21,158 nt of DNA. It comes from Cyanobacteria bacterium UBA3803. Lineage in GTDB: Bacteria; Cyanobacteriota; Vampirovibrionia; Gastranaerophilales; Gastranaerophilaceae. A program made the translations under genes and the position numbers. How positions within the stretch are numbered: the first letter of the stretch is position 1; the number at the start of each line of letters is the position of its first letter. Shown in pieces: positions 6,677 to 14,822 of the stretch. Under the pieces are notes generated by a model. The model saw nothing but the letters and a program-made list of their open reading frames with translations, had not been told where the DNA came from and searched no databases. The stretch is taken from positions 1-21,158 of the forward strand of contig DFEL01000178.1 in NCBI GenBank assembly GCA_002369055.1, in the 5' to 3' direction.

Positions 6677-7411
6677 ATGCCTGTATCAGGTGTACAATCA
6701 GCAAATACTGTAAGTAGCGGTCAATGTCCGCATGGTCTGCCGAGTGGAGCATGCCCAATTTGTTCAGGCGGCATGGGCGGTGCAGCACAAAAGAAAGCTG
6801 ATTTTTCCGCAAAACCCGGCGAAATGAGCTGGAACGAATGTGCTGCTATTGGTGCAATGATGAGAGCGGCAAAATTACAAAAGCAATTAAACGCACAGGC
6901 TCACGAAAACAGAATGCTTCAAATAGCACGTTTTGAATCAACAATGATGAATGTTTCACAAAAGCTGGCTCAATTGGCAGCAGTTATTGCAAACAATGTA
7001 CCGGCTTCGGTTGCAAAACCAATAACTTTTATCTTAAACAAGGTTGCAGCACCAATGTTAAATGCTTTAAAAAATATTCCCGTCAATATGATGCGAGCGA
7101 TGGAGAATATTCGACAGAAAATTTTTGATATCCAAGATAAACTAAATGCAATGTTTGGAGAGTTAAAAAATTCAATGGAAAAGAAAGTTTCGGAAACTCT
7201 CGCAAACTTTAGAAAAAAAGTTCAATTACTATTCCAAGTTGATGAAACAACTCATACAACAGATGAAGAAAAAGAAATTGAAGAAGAAAAAAGAACTTTT
7301 GAAGTAAAAACATTTATAAATGATTTGTACAATAAAATAACACAAATGACACAAACTTACGGTCAATACCGAAAAGACAAATCTGAAAAAGATAAGGATA
7401 AAGGCAGTTAA
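6677..7411 (+). CDS. Unknown protein with N-terminal Cys/His knuckle, first gene after the B12 riboswitch
   Basis: I do not recognise the family. The 244-aa product has no signal peptide or clear membrane helix. Residues 17-29 read CPHGLPSGACPIC, placing C17, H19, C26 and C29 as possible metal or cofactor ligands. A glycine-rich linker follows (SGGMGG). Residues about 50-190 are rich in Ala, Met, Lys and Gln and look helical, with a long hydrophobic-patterned region near 95-140. Residues 190-215 are strongly acidic (DEEKEIEEEKR) and the C-terminus is basic (KDKSEKDKDKGS). The AAGGA ribosome site is 13 nt before the ATG, unusually far; no better start is visible. Its stop overlaps the next ATG by 1 nt (TAATG), so the following two genes are probably coupled to it. 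Regulation by cobalamin is suggested by the upstream RNA. Confidence 0.8.
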   Translation: MPVSGVQSANTVSSGQCPHGLPSGACPICSGGMGGAAQKKADFSAKPGEMSWNECAAIGAMMRAAKLQKQLNAQAHENRMLQIARFESTMMNVSQKLAQLAAVIANNVPASVAKPITFILNKVAAPMLNALKNIPVNMMRAMENIRQKIFDIQDKLNAMFGELKNSMEKKVSETLANFRKKVQLLFQVDETTHTTDEEKEIEEEKRTFEVKTFINDLYNKITQMTQTYGQYRKDKSEKDKDKGS

Positions 7412-7923
7412 TGCAAGTAGATAAAATTACAAATCCAATAGCAAAATTATACTTAATAGACAGCATGGGCTACAAAAAAGCTGAAATGCCTGTTAAGAAC
7501 AGACCTTACTGTATCTTTGACCAAAATAAAGTTGATGTTTTTGTAAAAAACAAAGAAAGAGCATTACCAAAACTAACAAACATGCTCCAAAATGCAAAAA
7601 CTGAAGATGAAATTGTCGAAGGTTTATATATCGCAGACAGAATGATTGATGGCGGTACAAAAGGAATTGGAGATTTATATTACAAAGCCTTTTCAAGATT
7701 TAATGAATCTCGTTCCGCTAATGTTCAAACATTTTTATCCGGTGTATACAGAAAAACACTAAACCCTGATGCTTTTGGGCCACTGGTTAAAATGATGTGT
7801 AATAATTTTATAGATCCGCCAAAATCAAATTTTGATCCCAACGAAGAAGTTGGAGGAGCAGTTATAGAATATTTAAGAGATGCAGTAAAACAAAGTAAGA
7901 AAAATAATAGTAAGAAAATATAA
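7411..7923 (+). CDS. Unknown protein, paralogue A of a tandem pair
   Basis: A 170-aa soluble protein of unknown function. It starts on an ATG overlapping the previous stop by 1 nt. After a short N-terminus (MQVDKITNPIAKLY) the rest is a single domain with the blocks FDQNKVDVFV, AKTEDE, GTKG, FNESRS, LSGVYR, PDAFGPL and FDPNEEVGGA. It is shared with the next gene at about 77 identical positions over about 129 aligned by hand (about 60%). The pattern looks all-helical, possibly HEAT-like. No catalytic motif, membrane segment or signal peptide is visible. The paired arrangement with the Cys/His protein behind a B12 riboswitch suggests a shared, corrinoid-responsive role. Confidence 0.8.
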   Translation: MQVDKITNPIAKLYLIDSMGYKKAEMPVKNRPYCIFDQNKVDVFVKNKERALPKLTNMLQNAKTEDEIVEGLYIADRMIDGGTKGIGDLYYKAFSRFNESRSANVQTFLSGVYRKTLNPDAFGPLVKMMCNNFIDPPKSNFDPNEEVGGAVIEYLRDAVKQSKKNNSKKI

Positions 7924-7939
7924 GGAAAAGGAAAGAAAA

Positions 7940-8548
7940 ATGAAAATTCAAGCAATTACAAATCCAATTAAACGAGTTATGTTTAAAAACACTGAAAACA
8001 TTGACAAAACTCCAATCACACCTGTTCAAAAAATTGGAGAAGGATTAAATCAGCCTACTAAAGATGTATTTGTTAAAGAAGAAAAACCTTTTGAATTACC
8101 AAAAGATGTAGAATTTAAAAAACCTGTTTTGGCAACAAAAGAAAAACCTTATTGCCAATTTGATCAAAACAAAGTTGATTTATTTGTAAATGCCAAAGAA
8201 AAAGCTATTCCAACTTTGACAAAAATGCTAAATGAAGCAAAAACAGAAGAAGAAAAAACAGAAGGTCTATTTATTGCAAATCAGATGATAGCCGCAGGTA
8301 CAAAAGGAATGGATAAAATGTACTACGGAACATTCTCAAAATTTAATGAAGACCGTTCTCCAAACGTTCAATCAATGTTATCCGGAGTATATAGAAGAAT
8401 TCTTGTTCCTGATGCTTTCGGACCTTTAATGAAAATGTTAGTTACAAATATTTTAGTTCCGCAAAAAGATGCACCATTTGATCCTAACGAATCAATTGGC
8501 GGTGCTATCTTGGAACACATTAAAGCTCCTGAGATTCATCCTCTTTAG
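7940..8548 (+). CDS. Unknown protein, paralogue B of a tandem pair
   Basis: A 202-aa relative of the preceding gene, 16 nt downstream with a GGAAAG-type ribosome site (AAGGAAAAGGAAAG before the ATG). The N-terminus MKIQAITNPIKRVMFKN shares the ITNPI core with paralogue A. It is followed by about 50 extra residues rich in Lys, Glu and Pro that look like a flexible linker. The common domain starts at KPYCQFDQNKVD. Conserved FNEDRSPNVQ, LSGVYRR, PDAFGPL and FDPNE blocks indicate recent duplication under constraint. Its last 29 nt overlap the end of the convergent TPR gene. Function unknown. Confidence 0.8.
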   Translation: MKIQAITNPIKRVMFKNTENIDKTPITPVQKIGEGLNQPTKDVFVKEEKPFELPKDVEFKKPVLATKEKPYCQFDQNKVDLFVNAKEKAIPTLTKMLNEAKTEEEKTEGLFIANQMIAAGTKGMDKMYYGTFSKFNEDRSPNVQSMLSGVYRRILVPDAFGPLMKMLVTNILVPQKDAPFDPNESIGGAILEHIKAPEIHPL

Positions 8549-10172
8549 ATAGCATTCTGATATTTTCTTGAACGTTTTTATAATCATGGTTGATGTGCTC
8601 AATTTCTTTATAGAGATTGAGTGCTTCTTCTCTGTTACCTTGACTTTCCAAAATTAATGCAAGCATATATTTTGCGTCAATATGGTCAGGCTCAAGTTCT
8701 ATAATTTTTTCTAATGCTTTAACTTCACCTGTTCTGTCATGTTGTTGGTCATACAACACAGCAAGTTTATATAAAACTTCCGTATTATCAGGTTCGACAT
8801 TTACTGCGGTTATTAAGGATGTTTTTTGTTCAAAAGTATTTCCTATGCTTTCATAGGCACTTGCTATTGCAATATAATATTTTGCAACATTTGCATTTAT
8901 GCTTATAGCCTTTTTATAGTGCAAAATAGCTTCATTAAAATTTTTAATGAAAGCATTTACTTGCCCTAATTCATAATATATTTCAGGATTTTCACTATCA
9001 TATTGTGCAGCAAGATTAAATATTTTGAAGCATTCGTTTACATCTTTTTCCTCAAATAAATATTTTGCCCATTGCACGAAAAGATTACTCATTTCGGTAT
9101 GAACACTTCTAACATCAAGAGGACTTACTAAATCAAGAATTTGTTTATACAATTCTACCGCTTCTACAAACTTGTTTTTGCTGATATAAGTTTCAATCAT
9201 TAATCTCTTAATTTCTATATTTTCTTTATTATCTTCCGCAAGTTCGTTTAACAGAGCCATTCCTTCTTCTTCTTTTCCGCTTGCAATCAGAATTTTTGCT
9301 ATGTAAGTTTTTGTTTTAACTTTATCTGAAAAAGGATGTTCCAAAAGCTGTTTTGCATATTCCATAGTTTTTTCAACATCTTTTTGTATATAGCAAAGGT
9401 TTATAAGATTATTTAACAACCATAAACTCATACTGTTATTTTCATTAACGGTCAGTAAATCTTCACAATCGGATATTGCTCTTTCATAATTTTGAACCTT
9501 AATATAAAGTTCAATAAGTTTTTTATGAGTTTCCGTATCTTCGGGATAAACTTCCAAAATTCCGTTTAATTCTTCAAATGCTTCAGGATAATTTTCGAGT
9601 TCTATTTCTAAATCTGCTATTTTAGATTTAATTTCCATTAATTCAAGGTTATTTTCAGTTAAATTTTCAAGTTGTTTGTAAGTTTGAACCGCAAAAGTTT
9701 TTTGATTAGTTTCTATGTATAATTCACTCAATTCTTTTAATGCAATCATATTTTCTGTATCAGTTTTTAACACTTCTTGCAAAGCCTCAATAGCTTTTGT
9801 AAATTGATTGATTTTTTTGTAACATCTTGCTAAAAGTAATCTTATTTCATAATTATCTTGCTCTTTATTTAGTATAATCAAGCACTCTTTCATTGCATCA
9901 TAAATATTGTCATCATAAAACAATGCTTTTGCCAAAGTTCCTCTTAATTTGTAATGTTCGGGGTAAGTTTCCAAATATTTTCTTACTAATTTTTCGACAA
10001 CTTTGTATCTTTTTTGTTTAAGCAGCAAATTTGCCTGTTCCAAAATATCTTTTTTGGATATTTGAAGCTGTTTTTTTCTTGAGGTTGTCCCTGCGGTTAT
10101 TATCAACAAGTATATTAAATAACTTACTAATAAAGTGATTATAGTGAAAAAAATTAAAAAATTTACTGACAT
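8520..10172 (-). CDS. Membrane-anchored tetratricopeptide (TPR) repeat protein
   Basis: A 550-aa protein with one N-terminal membrane helix (about residues 4-27, NFLIFFTIITLL...) followed by a long array of TPR-like helix pairs. The array includes recurring A...LY/YY and ALEKIIELEPDHIDAKYMLA-type units. TPR arrays bind proteins; LapB-like envelope assembly factors have this layout, but I cannot assign a partner. I start at 10172 (MSVNFLIFF), which has AAAAGGA 5 nt upstream. The longer frame to 10400 would add 76 residues with no homologue-like character and would run antisense through the secreted-protein gene. The gene is divergent from that gene (91 nt apart) and convergent with paralogue B, with a 29-nt 3' overlap. 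Confidence 0.85.
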   Translation of the reverse strand: MSVNFLIFFTIITLLVSYLIYLLIITAGTTSRKKQLQISKKDILEQANLLLKQKRYKVVEKLVRKYLETYPEHYKLRGTLAKALFYDDNIYDAMKECLIILNKEQDNYEIRLLLARCYKKINQFTKAIEALQEVLKTDTENMIALKELSELYIETNQKTFAVQTYKQLENLTENNLELMEIKSKIADLEIELENYPEAFEELNGILEVYPEDTETHKKLIELYIKVQNYERAISDCEDLLTVNENNSMSLWLLNNLINLCYIQKDVEKTMEYAKQLLEHPFSDKVKTKTYIAKILIASGKEEEGMALLNELAEDNKENIEIKRLMIETYISKNKFVEAVELYKQILDLVSPLDVRSVHTEMSNLFVQWAKYLFEEKDVNECFKIFNLAAQYDSENPEIYYELGQVNAFIKNFNEAILHYKKAISINANVAKYYIAIASAYESIGNTFEQKTSLITAVNVEPDNTEVLYKLAVLYDQQHDRTGEVKALEKIIELEPDHIDAKYMLALILESQGNREEALNLYKEIEHINHDYKNVQENIRMLSKEDESQEL

Positions 10173-10246
10173 AAAAATCCTTTTTCGTATTCCAATCCTA
10201 TCCTTGGTGTAATTTTTTACAAAAATATTTACTTTTTGAAAAAAAT

Positions 10247-10255
10247 TATTATAGT
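10247..10255 (+). promoter_or_regulatory. Possible -10 box for the secreted-protein gene
   Basis: TATTATAGT ends 8 nt before the ATG at 10264. The same TTATTATAG string occurs before the riboswitch (6455-6463). No convincing -35 box is seen. Confidence 0.3.
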
Positions 10256-10263
10256 GTAAGTAT

Positions 10264-10827
10264 ATGCGAAACAAATTATTATGTCTATTATCCATATTGA
10301 TGATTTTTTTATCCTCAGCATTTGCGGAGGAACTCAGCAGCGGACGTGATTGGAATGCCATATCCGAAGTTGAAAACGCTTGGGACGGACAAAAAATCAT
10401 TAAAAATTCAGAATATGAAAAAATTGTTAATGAACTGGAAAAACGTAAAAACGCAAAAAAAATAAGGGCAGAAAAAAAAGCCGGTCAAATGTTAATGAAA
10501 GGTAGTGAAGGCAGCGAAAGTGATTTTCTTAGCAAATTTGATGAACAATATCCATTACTTAATCTTACAGTTCCTATAAAAACAGGCGGAGTAGAAATTC
10601 CTGTCGGTCATTATAAAGTTGTTGGAACAAAAGTTAATGGTAAAGTATATTTAAACCTTTGCCAATCATACAATATTGTGGCTAAAATTCCTGCAATAGA
10701 AACCAATGACGATTTTAATCAAGACGAAATAAATTTTATACACATTGAAGATGTTGGAAATAATGTTCTAAAATTTATTTATGGTTCAATGAAATTTAAT
10801 GCATACGCATACACAAAGTACAATTAG
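10264..10827 (+). CDS. Secreted protein of unknown function
   Basis: A 187-aa protein with a classic signal peptide: basic MRNK, a hydrophobic core (LLCLLSILMIFLSS) and an AFA|EE cleavage site after residue 21. The mature part begins with an acidic/aromatic stretch (DWNAISEVENAWDG). A Lys/Glu-rich, probably coiled-coil segment follows (about 45-80). A compact, likely beta-rich domain follows (about 95-187, with PVGHYKVVGTKVNGKVYLNL). One cysteine remains in the mature part. I do not recognise the family. No Shine-Dalgarno element precedes the ATG, and a TATTATAGT box ends only 8 nt before it, so the mRNA may be almost leaderless. Location would be periplasmic or exported. Confidence 0.75.
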   Translation: MRNKLLCLLSILMIFLSSAFAEELSSGRDWNAISEVENAWDGQKIIKNSEYEKIVNELEKRKNAKKIRAEKKAGQMLMKGSEGSESDFLSKFDEQYPLLNLTVPIKTGGVEIPVGHYKVVGTKVNGKVYLNLCQSYNIVAKIPAIETNDDFNQDEINFIHIEDVGNNVLKFIYGSMKFNAYAYTKYN

Positions 10828-10834
10828 TATTTAA

Positions 10835-10854
10835 GTTTAATAAATTAATTAAAC
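10835..10854 (+). repeat. Perfect inverted repeat between secreted-protein and dppA-like genes
   Basis: GTTTAAT and ATTAAAC are separated by 6 nt, a 7-bp dyad 8 nt after the stop at 10827. With only one G-C pair per arm and no T-run it would be a weak terminator. It could instead be an operator for the transporter operon. Confidence 0.45.
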
Positions 10855-10867
10855 ACTTATGAATATA

Positions 10868-10894
10868 TTACACATTAATAAATCGGGTTATAAA
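10868..10894 (+). promoter_or_regulatory. Weak candidate promoter for the peptide-transporter operon
   Basis: TTACAC (10868-10873) and TATAAA (10889-10894) are spaced 15 nt apart, 31 nt before the dppA-like ATG. The spacing is short, and AT-rich sequence makes such matches common. Confidence 0.25.
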
Positions 10895-10925
10895 AAAATA
10901 ATTGATTTTGTGTTAATTTAGAAAT

Positions 10926-12767
10926 ATGAAACGATTTTTGTATGTAATCTTAATAATAATATTTTTGACGTTTTTTTTAAAAGCGTGCCTTAGACGTGAT
11001 ATTGCAGATGACAAATCAATAAAAAACAATATCGCTAAAACGGAAGTTAATTACAACTTTCCTCCGGAATCAAAAAATGTAGTCATTGATAATATTGAGT
11101 ACCTTCAATCTCAGGCACCTGTCGGGAAATTTGGCGGAGAATTGATTGAAAGTACCATAGGCGAAGGCCCTAAGACATTTAATCCTTTCAGTTCAAAAGA
11201 TGCAACTTCATCCTCATTAGCAGGATTAATGTATGACAGCCTTTTTACTACATCTGCAAAAGACGGCAAAATTATTCCTAAACTCGCAAAATCTTATGAA
11301 ACAAAAGACGGAAAAACATACATCGTACACTTAAGAAAAGGTATACAATGGTCTGACGGTAAACCAATAACAGCGGATGATGTTATTTTTACTTGGAATG
11401 ACATTATTCTTGCAGGACTTGGTAACACCTCAACAAGAGATGCTGTTACTATCGACGGAAAATTACCTAAAGTTTATAAAATTGATGATTTTACAGTAAA
11501 ATTTATTATCCCAAAACCATTTTCTCCTTTTGTAAGAATTATGGCATCGCAAATAGCACCAAAACACGTTTTTGAACCAATTACAAAACAAGGTGCAAAA
11601 GCGTTTGACTTATTTTACTCAACAAACACAAACCCAAAAGATTTTGTCGTAAGCGGCCCTTTTAAACTAAAAGAATATAAAGCGGCACAAAGAGTCGTTT
11701 TTGAGAAAAATCCAAATTATTACATAATAAACACAGATAACAAGAAATTACCTTATTTAGATAAGTTAGTTTATTTAATTGTTGGAGATTTAAACAACGA
11801 AATATTGAAATTTGAAGGACACGAAACGGATGTTTTATCCTTGAGAGGTTCAACTGTTGCACCATACAAGATGAAGGAAGCAGAATCTGATTACAAAATA
11901 TATAATCTTGGTGCTGATAACGGAACAATGTTTATTGCAATAAATTTAAATAAACAACAGGGCAGCAACGGTGAATTTTATGTAAATCCTGAAAAACAAA
12001 TGTGGTTTGGTGATAAAAATTTCAGGACAGCAGTTGACTACGCAATAGATAGAAAAAATATGGTACAAAATATTGCAAATGGACTTGCAAAACCGCTATT
12101 TACCGCAGAAAGTCTAAATTCAATATTTTTAAATAAAAACATTAAAGGACATGAAAGAAATTTGCAAATTGCAAAAGATTATCTTGAAAAAAGCGGATTT
12201 AAATACGAAAAGAATAAAAAATTGTACGACAAAAACGGAGAAAGAGTAGAATTTGACTTATATACAAATGCGGGAAACACTGAACGTGAAGCCATTGGTG
12301 TTATGGTAAAACAAGATCTTGAAGATTTGGGTATGCATGTCAATTTTAAACCTATTGAATTTAATACACTTGTTAATAAAATGACGACAACATTTGACTG
12401 GGATATGATTATAATGGGGCTTACAGGTTCTCCTCTTGAACCCCACGACGGAAAAAACGTATGGCACTCATACGGTTCTTTACACTTGTTTAATCAAAGA
12501 ACTAAAAAACCTAATTTCGATGACAGATTAAAATTTGAAAAACGATTAGATGAAATTTTTGATTTAGCAGCATTACAAACAGATTTTGCAAACAGAAAGA
12601 AATTATATGATGAATATCAGCAAATTATATACGAAGAAAAACCTATAATTTATTTGTATTCTCCTATAAGAATTGTTGCGTTAAGAAAAAAATTCAAAAA
12701 TATATATCCTTCTCAACTTATGGGAATAACATACAATATCGAAGAAATTTACGAGGATAAAAATTAA
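10926..12767 (+). CDS. Peptide/nickel ABC transporter substrate-binding lipoprotein (DppA/OppA-like)
   Basis: The 613-aa product begins with a hydrophobic leader ending in a lipobox LKAC (L18-C21), so it should be a membrane-anchored lipoprotein. The body fits family 5 extracellular solute-binding proteins. It has GPKTFNPF near the mature N-terminus, a LRKGIQWSDGKPITADDVIF block, FRTAVDYAIDRKNMV, and an alternation of domains ending with IIYEEKPIIYLYSP. These proteins capture oligopeptides, nickel chelates or similar ligands for import. No ribosome site is obvious before the ATG. The stop overlaps the first permease ATG by 1 nt (TAATG). Ligand cannot be deduced from sequence. Confidence 0.92.
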   Translation: MKRFLYVILIIIFLTFFLKACLRRDIADDKSIKNNIAKTEVNYNFPPESKNVVIDNIEYLQSQAPVGKFGGELIESTIGEGPKTFNPFSSKDATSSSLAGLMYDSLFTTSAKDGKIIPKLAKSYETKDGKTYIVHLRKGIQWSDGKPITADDVIFTWNDIILAGLGNTSTRDAVTIDGKLPKVYKIDDFTVKFIIPKPFSPFVRIMASQIAPKHVFEPITKQGAKAFDLFYSTNTNPKDFVVSGPFKLKEYKAAQRVVFEKNPNYYIINTDNKKLPYLDKLVYLIVGDLNNEILKFEGHETDVLSLRGSTVAPYKMKEAESDYKIYNLGADNGTMFIAINLNKQQGSNGEFYVNPEKQMWFGDKNFRTAVDYAIDRKNMVQNIANGLAKPLFTAESLNSIFLNKNIKGHERNLQIAKDYLEKSGFKYEKNKKLYDKNGERVEFDLYTNAGNTEREAIGVMVKQDLEDLGMHVNFKPIEFNTLVNKMTTTFDWDMIIMGLTGSPLEPHDGKNVWHSYGSLHLFNQRTKKPNFDDRLKFEKRLDEIFDLAALQTDFANRKKLYDEYQQIIYEEKPIIYLYSPIRIVALRKKFKNIYPSQLMGITYNIEEIYEDKN

Positions 12768-13738
12768 TGCAAATATTTTATTATATACTCAAAAGAATAC
12801 TTCAAACAATACCTTTATTAATATTGGTATCAATAATAAGTTTTTTCATAATAAGATTAAGTCCCGTTGACCCGTTGGCAGAATTAAAACTTAATCCATC
12901 TATTTCAAAAGAAACATTACAAGCCGAAGAACACAGATTAGGACTTGATAAACCATTGACGGTTCAGTATTTGCTTTGGGCTAAAAGCTTTATTTGCGGA
13001 GATTTGGGAGTTACAACAACAGGAGAAAAAGTTTCTGTAAAACTTGCTGAAAGAATACCGAATACTCTGCTTTTGACTTTAATTGTAATTTTACTTACTT
13101 GGTCTGTTGGAGTTCCGCTTGGAGTTCTTGCAGCGATAAAATGGAAAACTCCTTTTGATAGAATTCTAACTGTTTTAACCAGTATCGGAATGGCAATTCC
13201 GTCATTTTTCTTTGCTATTTTATTATTGATTTTTGCTGTTAAATCGGGGTGGTTTCCGGTTGGAGGTTTAACATCTTATAACTTTAACGAAATGAACTTT
13301 ATCCAAAAGTTTTTTGATATTGCTCATCACTTGTTTTTACCGGTAACAGTACTGTTTACAATTTCACTTGCAGGATTACAACGACAAATGAGAGCAAATT
13401 TGCTTGATGTTTTAGACAGTGATTATGTTAAATTTGCACGTGCTAAAGGTTTAAGTGAAAACAAAGTTATTTTCAAACATGCCTTAAGAAATGCTGTTAA
13501 TCCGATGATAACATTGTTAGGCTTTGAATTTTCAGGTCTTCTGTCAGGTGCTGCATTGACGGAATTTGTATTTCAATATCCTGGACTTGGCAGATTAATT
13601 TTGGAAGCTGTTATGAAATCCGATATAAATCTTGTTATGGCATCTTTAATGATTGGTGCAATTATGCTCGTTCTGGGTAATTTAATTGCAGATATTCTTT
13701 TGATACTTACCGACCCTAGAATAAGGGCTAAGGCGTGA
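12767..13738 (+). CDS. Peptide/nickel ABC transporter permease, DppB-like
   Basis: A 323-aa inner-membrane permease with about six transmembrane helices. The typical N-terminus MQIFYYILKRILQTIPLLIL and the RLSPVDPL motif are present. The cytoplasmic EAA loop (about residues 220-242: YVKFARAKGLSENKVIFKHA) would dock the ATPase. It is coupled to the lipoprotein gene by a 1-nt overlap. It forms the channel with the DppC-like subunit that starts 10 nt downstream. No ATPase genes follow in this operon. Confidence 0.94.
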   Translation: MQIFYYILKRILQTIPLLILVSIISFFIIRLSPVDPLAELKLNPSISKETLQAEEHRLGLDKPLTVQYLLWAKSFICGDLGVTTTGEKVSVKLAERIPNTLLLTLIVILLTWSVGVPLGVLAAIKWKTPFDRILTVLTSIGMAIPSFFFAILLLIFAVKSGWFPVGGLTSYNFNEMNFIQKFFDIAHHLFLPVTVLFTISLAGLQRQMRANLLDVLDSDYVKFARAKGLSENKVIFKHALRNAVNPMITLLGFEFSGLLSGAALTEFVFQYPGLGRLILEAVMKSDINLVMASLMIGAIMLVLGNLIADILLILTDPRIRAKA

Positions 13739-13748
13739 GGTTGCAGGT

Positions 13749-14816
13749 ATGATTAAAGATATTTTTAATGGTATTTTAAAAGATAAATTTGCAACTGTTG
13801 CACTTATAGTACTATGTTTTATATACTTTTGCCTGTTATTTGCTGATTTTATAGCACCATATTCAATGAATTACACTGACAGAGAACTTTCTTATGTCCC
13901 ACCTTCACCAATATTTACTATTGATGAAAACGGCAAATTATCAAAACCTTATACTTATAATTATGTAAGAACTTATGATGCGGATTTAATGCAAACTATA
14001 TTTAAATTAGACAAAAGTAAAAAATATTATCTAAAATTTTTCGGTCGTGGTGAAGAATATTTTTATTTTGGATTTATTCCTATGAACAGGCACCTTGTAA
14101 CTGTTGATAAAGACGGTAGACTGTATCTTTTAGGCGGTGATATTAATGGTCGTGATGTGTTTTCACGATTATTATTTGGAGGCAGAATTTCCATGACAAT
14201 AGGATTTTTAGCCCTGTTTATATTATTTCCGATTGGTTTATTATATGGCGGAATTTCGGGATACTTTGGCGGTAAAGTTGATATGCTTATGATGAGATTT
14301 GCAGAAGCAGTTATGTCAATCCCAAGTTTTTATTTATTAATAATTCTTGCGGCAATACTACCATCCAATATGACAAGTACACAAAGACTTATATTAATAG
14401 TAGTAATACTTGCCTTAATTGGTTGGGCAGGATTTGCGAGAGTAGTTAGAGGCATGGTTTTGTCAATTAAAAATCAAGATTTCGTCAAATCTGCAAAAAT
14501 GGCAGGTGCATCTGATTTAAGAATTATAGTAAAAGAAGTTTTACCACAAACAACAAGTTACGTAATTGTTGCAATGACATTATCCGTTCCGGGTTATATT
14601 TTATCTGAAAGCGGATTAAGCTTTTTAGGGTTAGGTATTCAACAACCTGATGCAAGTTGGGGTAACATGCTTAAAGAAGCACAAGAATATATAAATATAC
14701 TTTATAGACCTTGGCTTTTAACACCCGGATTTTTAATTTTTGTTGCAGTCTTATCATTTAATCTTATAGGTGATACAATAAGAGATATATTAGACCCAAA
14801 GAGTAAAACAAGATAG
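13749..14816 (+). CDS. Peptide/nickel ABC transporter permease, DppC-like with extended periplasmic loop
   Basis: A 355-aa permease partner of the DppB-like subunit. It has a first helix at residues 15-38, GRDVFSR (134-140), further helices and an EAA-type loop (FVKSAKMAGASDLRIIVKEV). The C-terminus GLSFLGLGIQQPDASWGNML is diagnostic of the DppC family. It is longer than typical DppC (about 300) because about 75 residues (about 50-128) are inserted between helix 1 and the GRD motif. These include YYLKFFGRGEEYFYFGFIP and NRHLV. Permeases with this insertion are familiar from cyanobacterial relatives, where xWWGLIPxDRHLF-type sequences occur. A GAGG ribosome site overlaps the dppB stop. The inserted loop would face the periplasm and could contact the lipoprotein. 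Confidence 0.93.
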   Translation: MIKDIFNGILKDKFATVALIVLCFIYFCLLFADFIAPYSMNYTDRELSYVPPSPIFTIDENGKLSKPYTYNYVRTYDADLMQTIFKLDKSKKYYLKFFGRGEEYFYFGFIPMNRHLVTVDKDGRLYLLGGDINGRDVFSRLLFGGRISMTIGFLALFILFPIGLLYGGISGYFGGKVDMLMMRFAEAVMSIPSFYLLIILAAILPSNMTSTQRLILIVVILALIGWAGFARVVRGMVLSIKNQDFVKSAKMAGASDLRIIVKEVLPQTTSYVIVAMTLSVPGYILSESGLSFLGLGIQQPDASWGNMLKEAQEYINILYRPWLLTPGFLIFVAVLSFNLIGDTIRDILDPKSKTR

Positions 14817-14822
14817 GTAAAA

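Noticed and set aside
10173..10400. 76-residue N-terminal extension of the TPR protein
   Set aside because: It is antisense to the signal-peptide gene and precedes a natural membrane anchor that has its own ribosome site.
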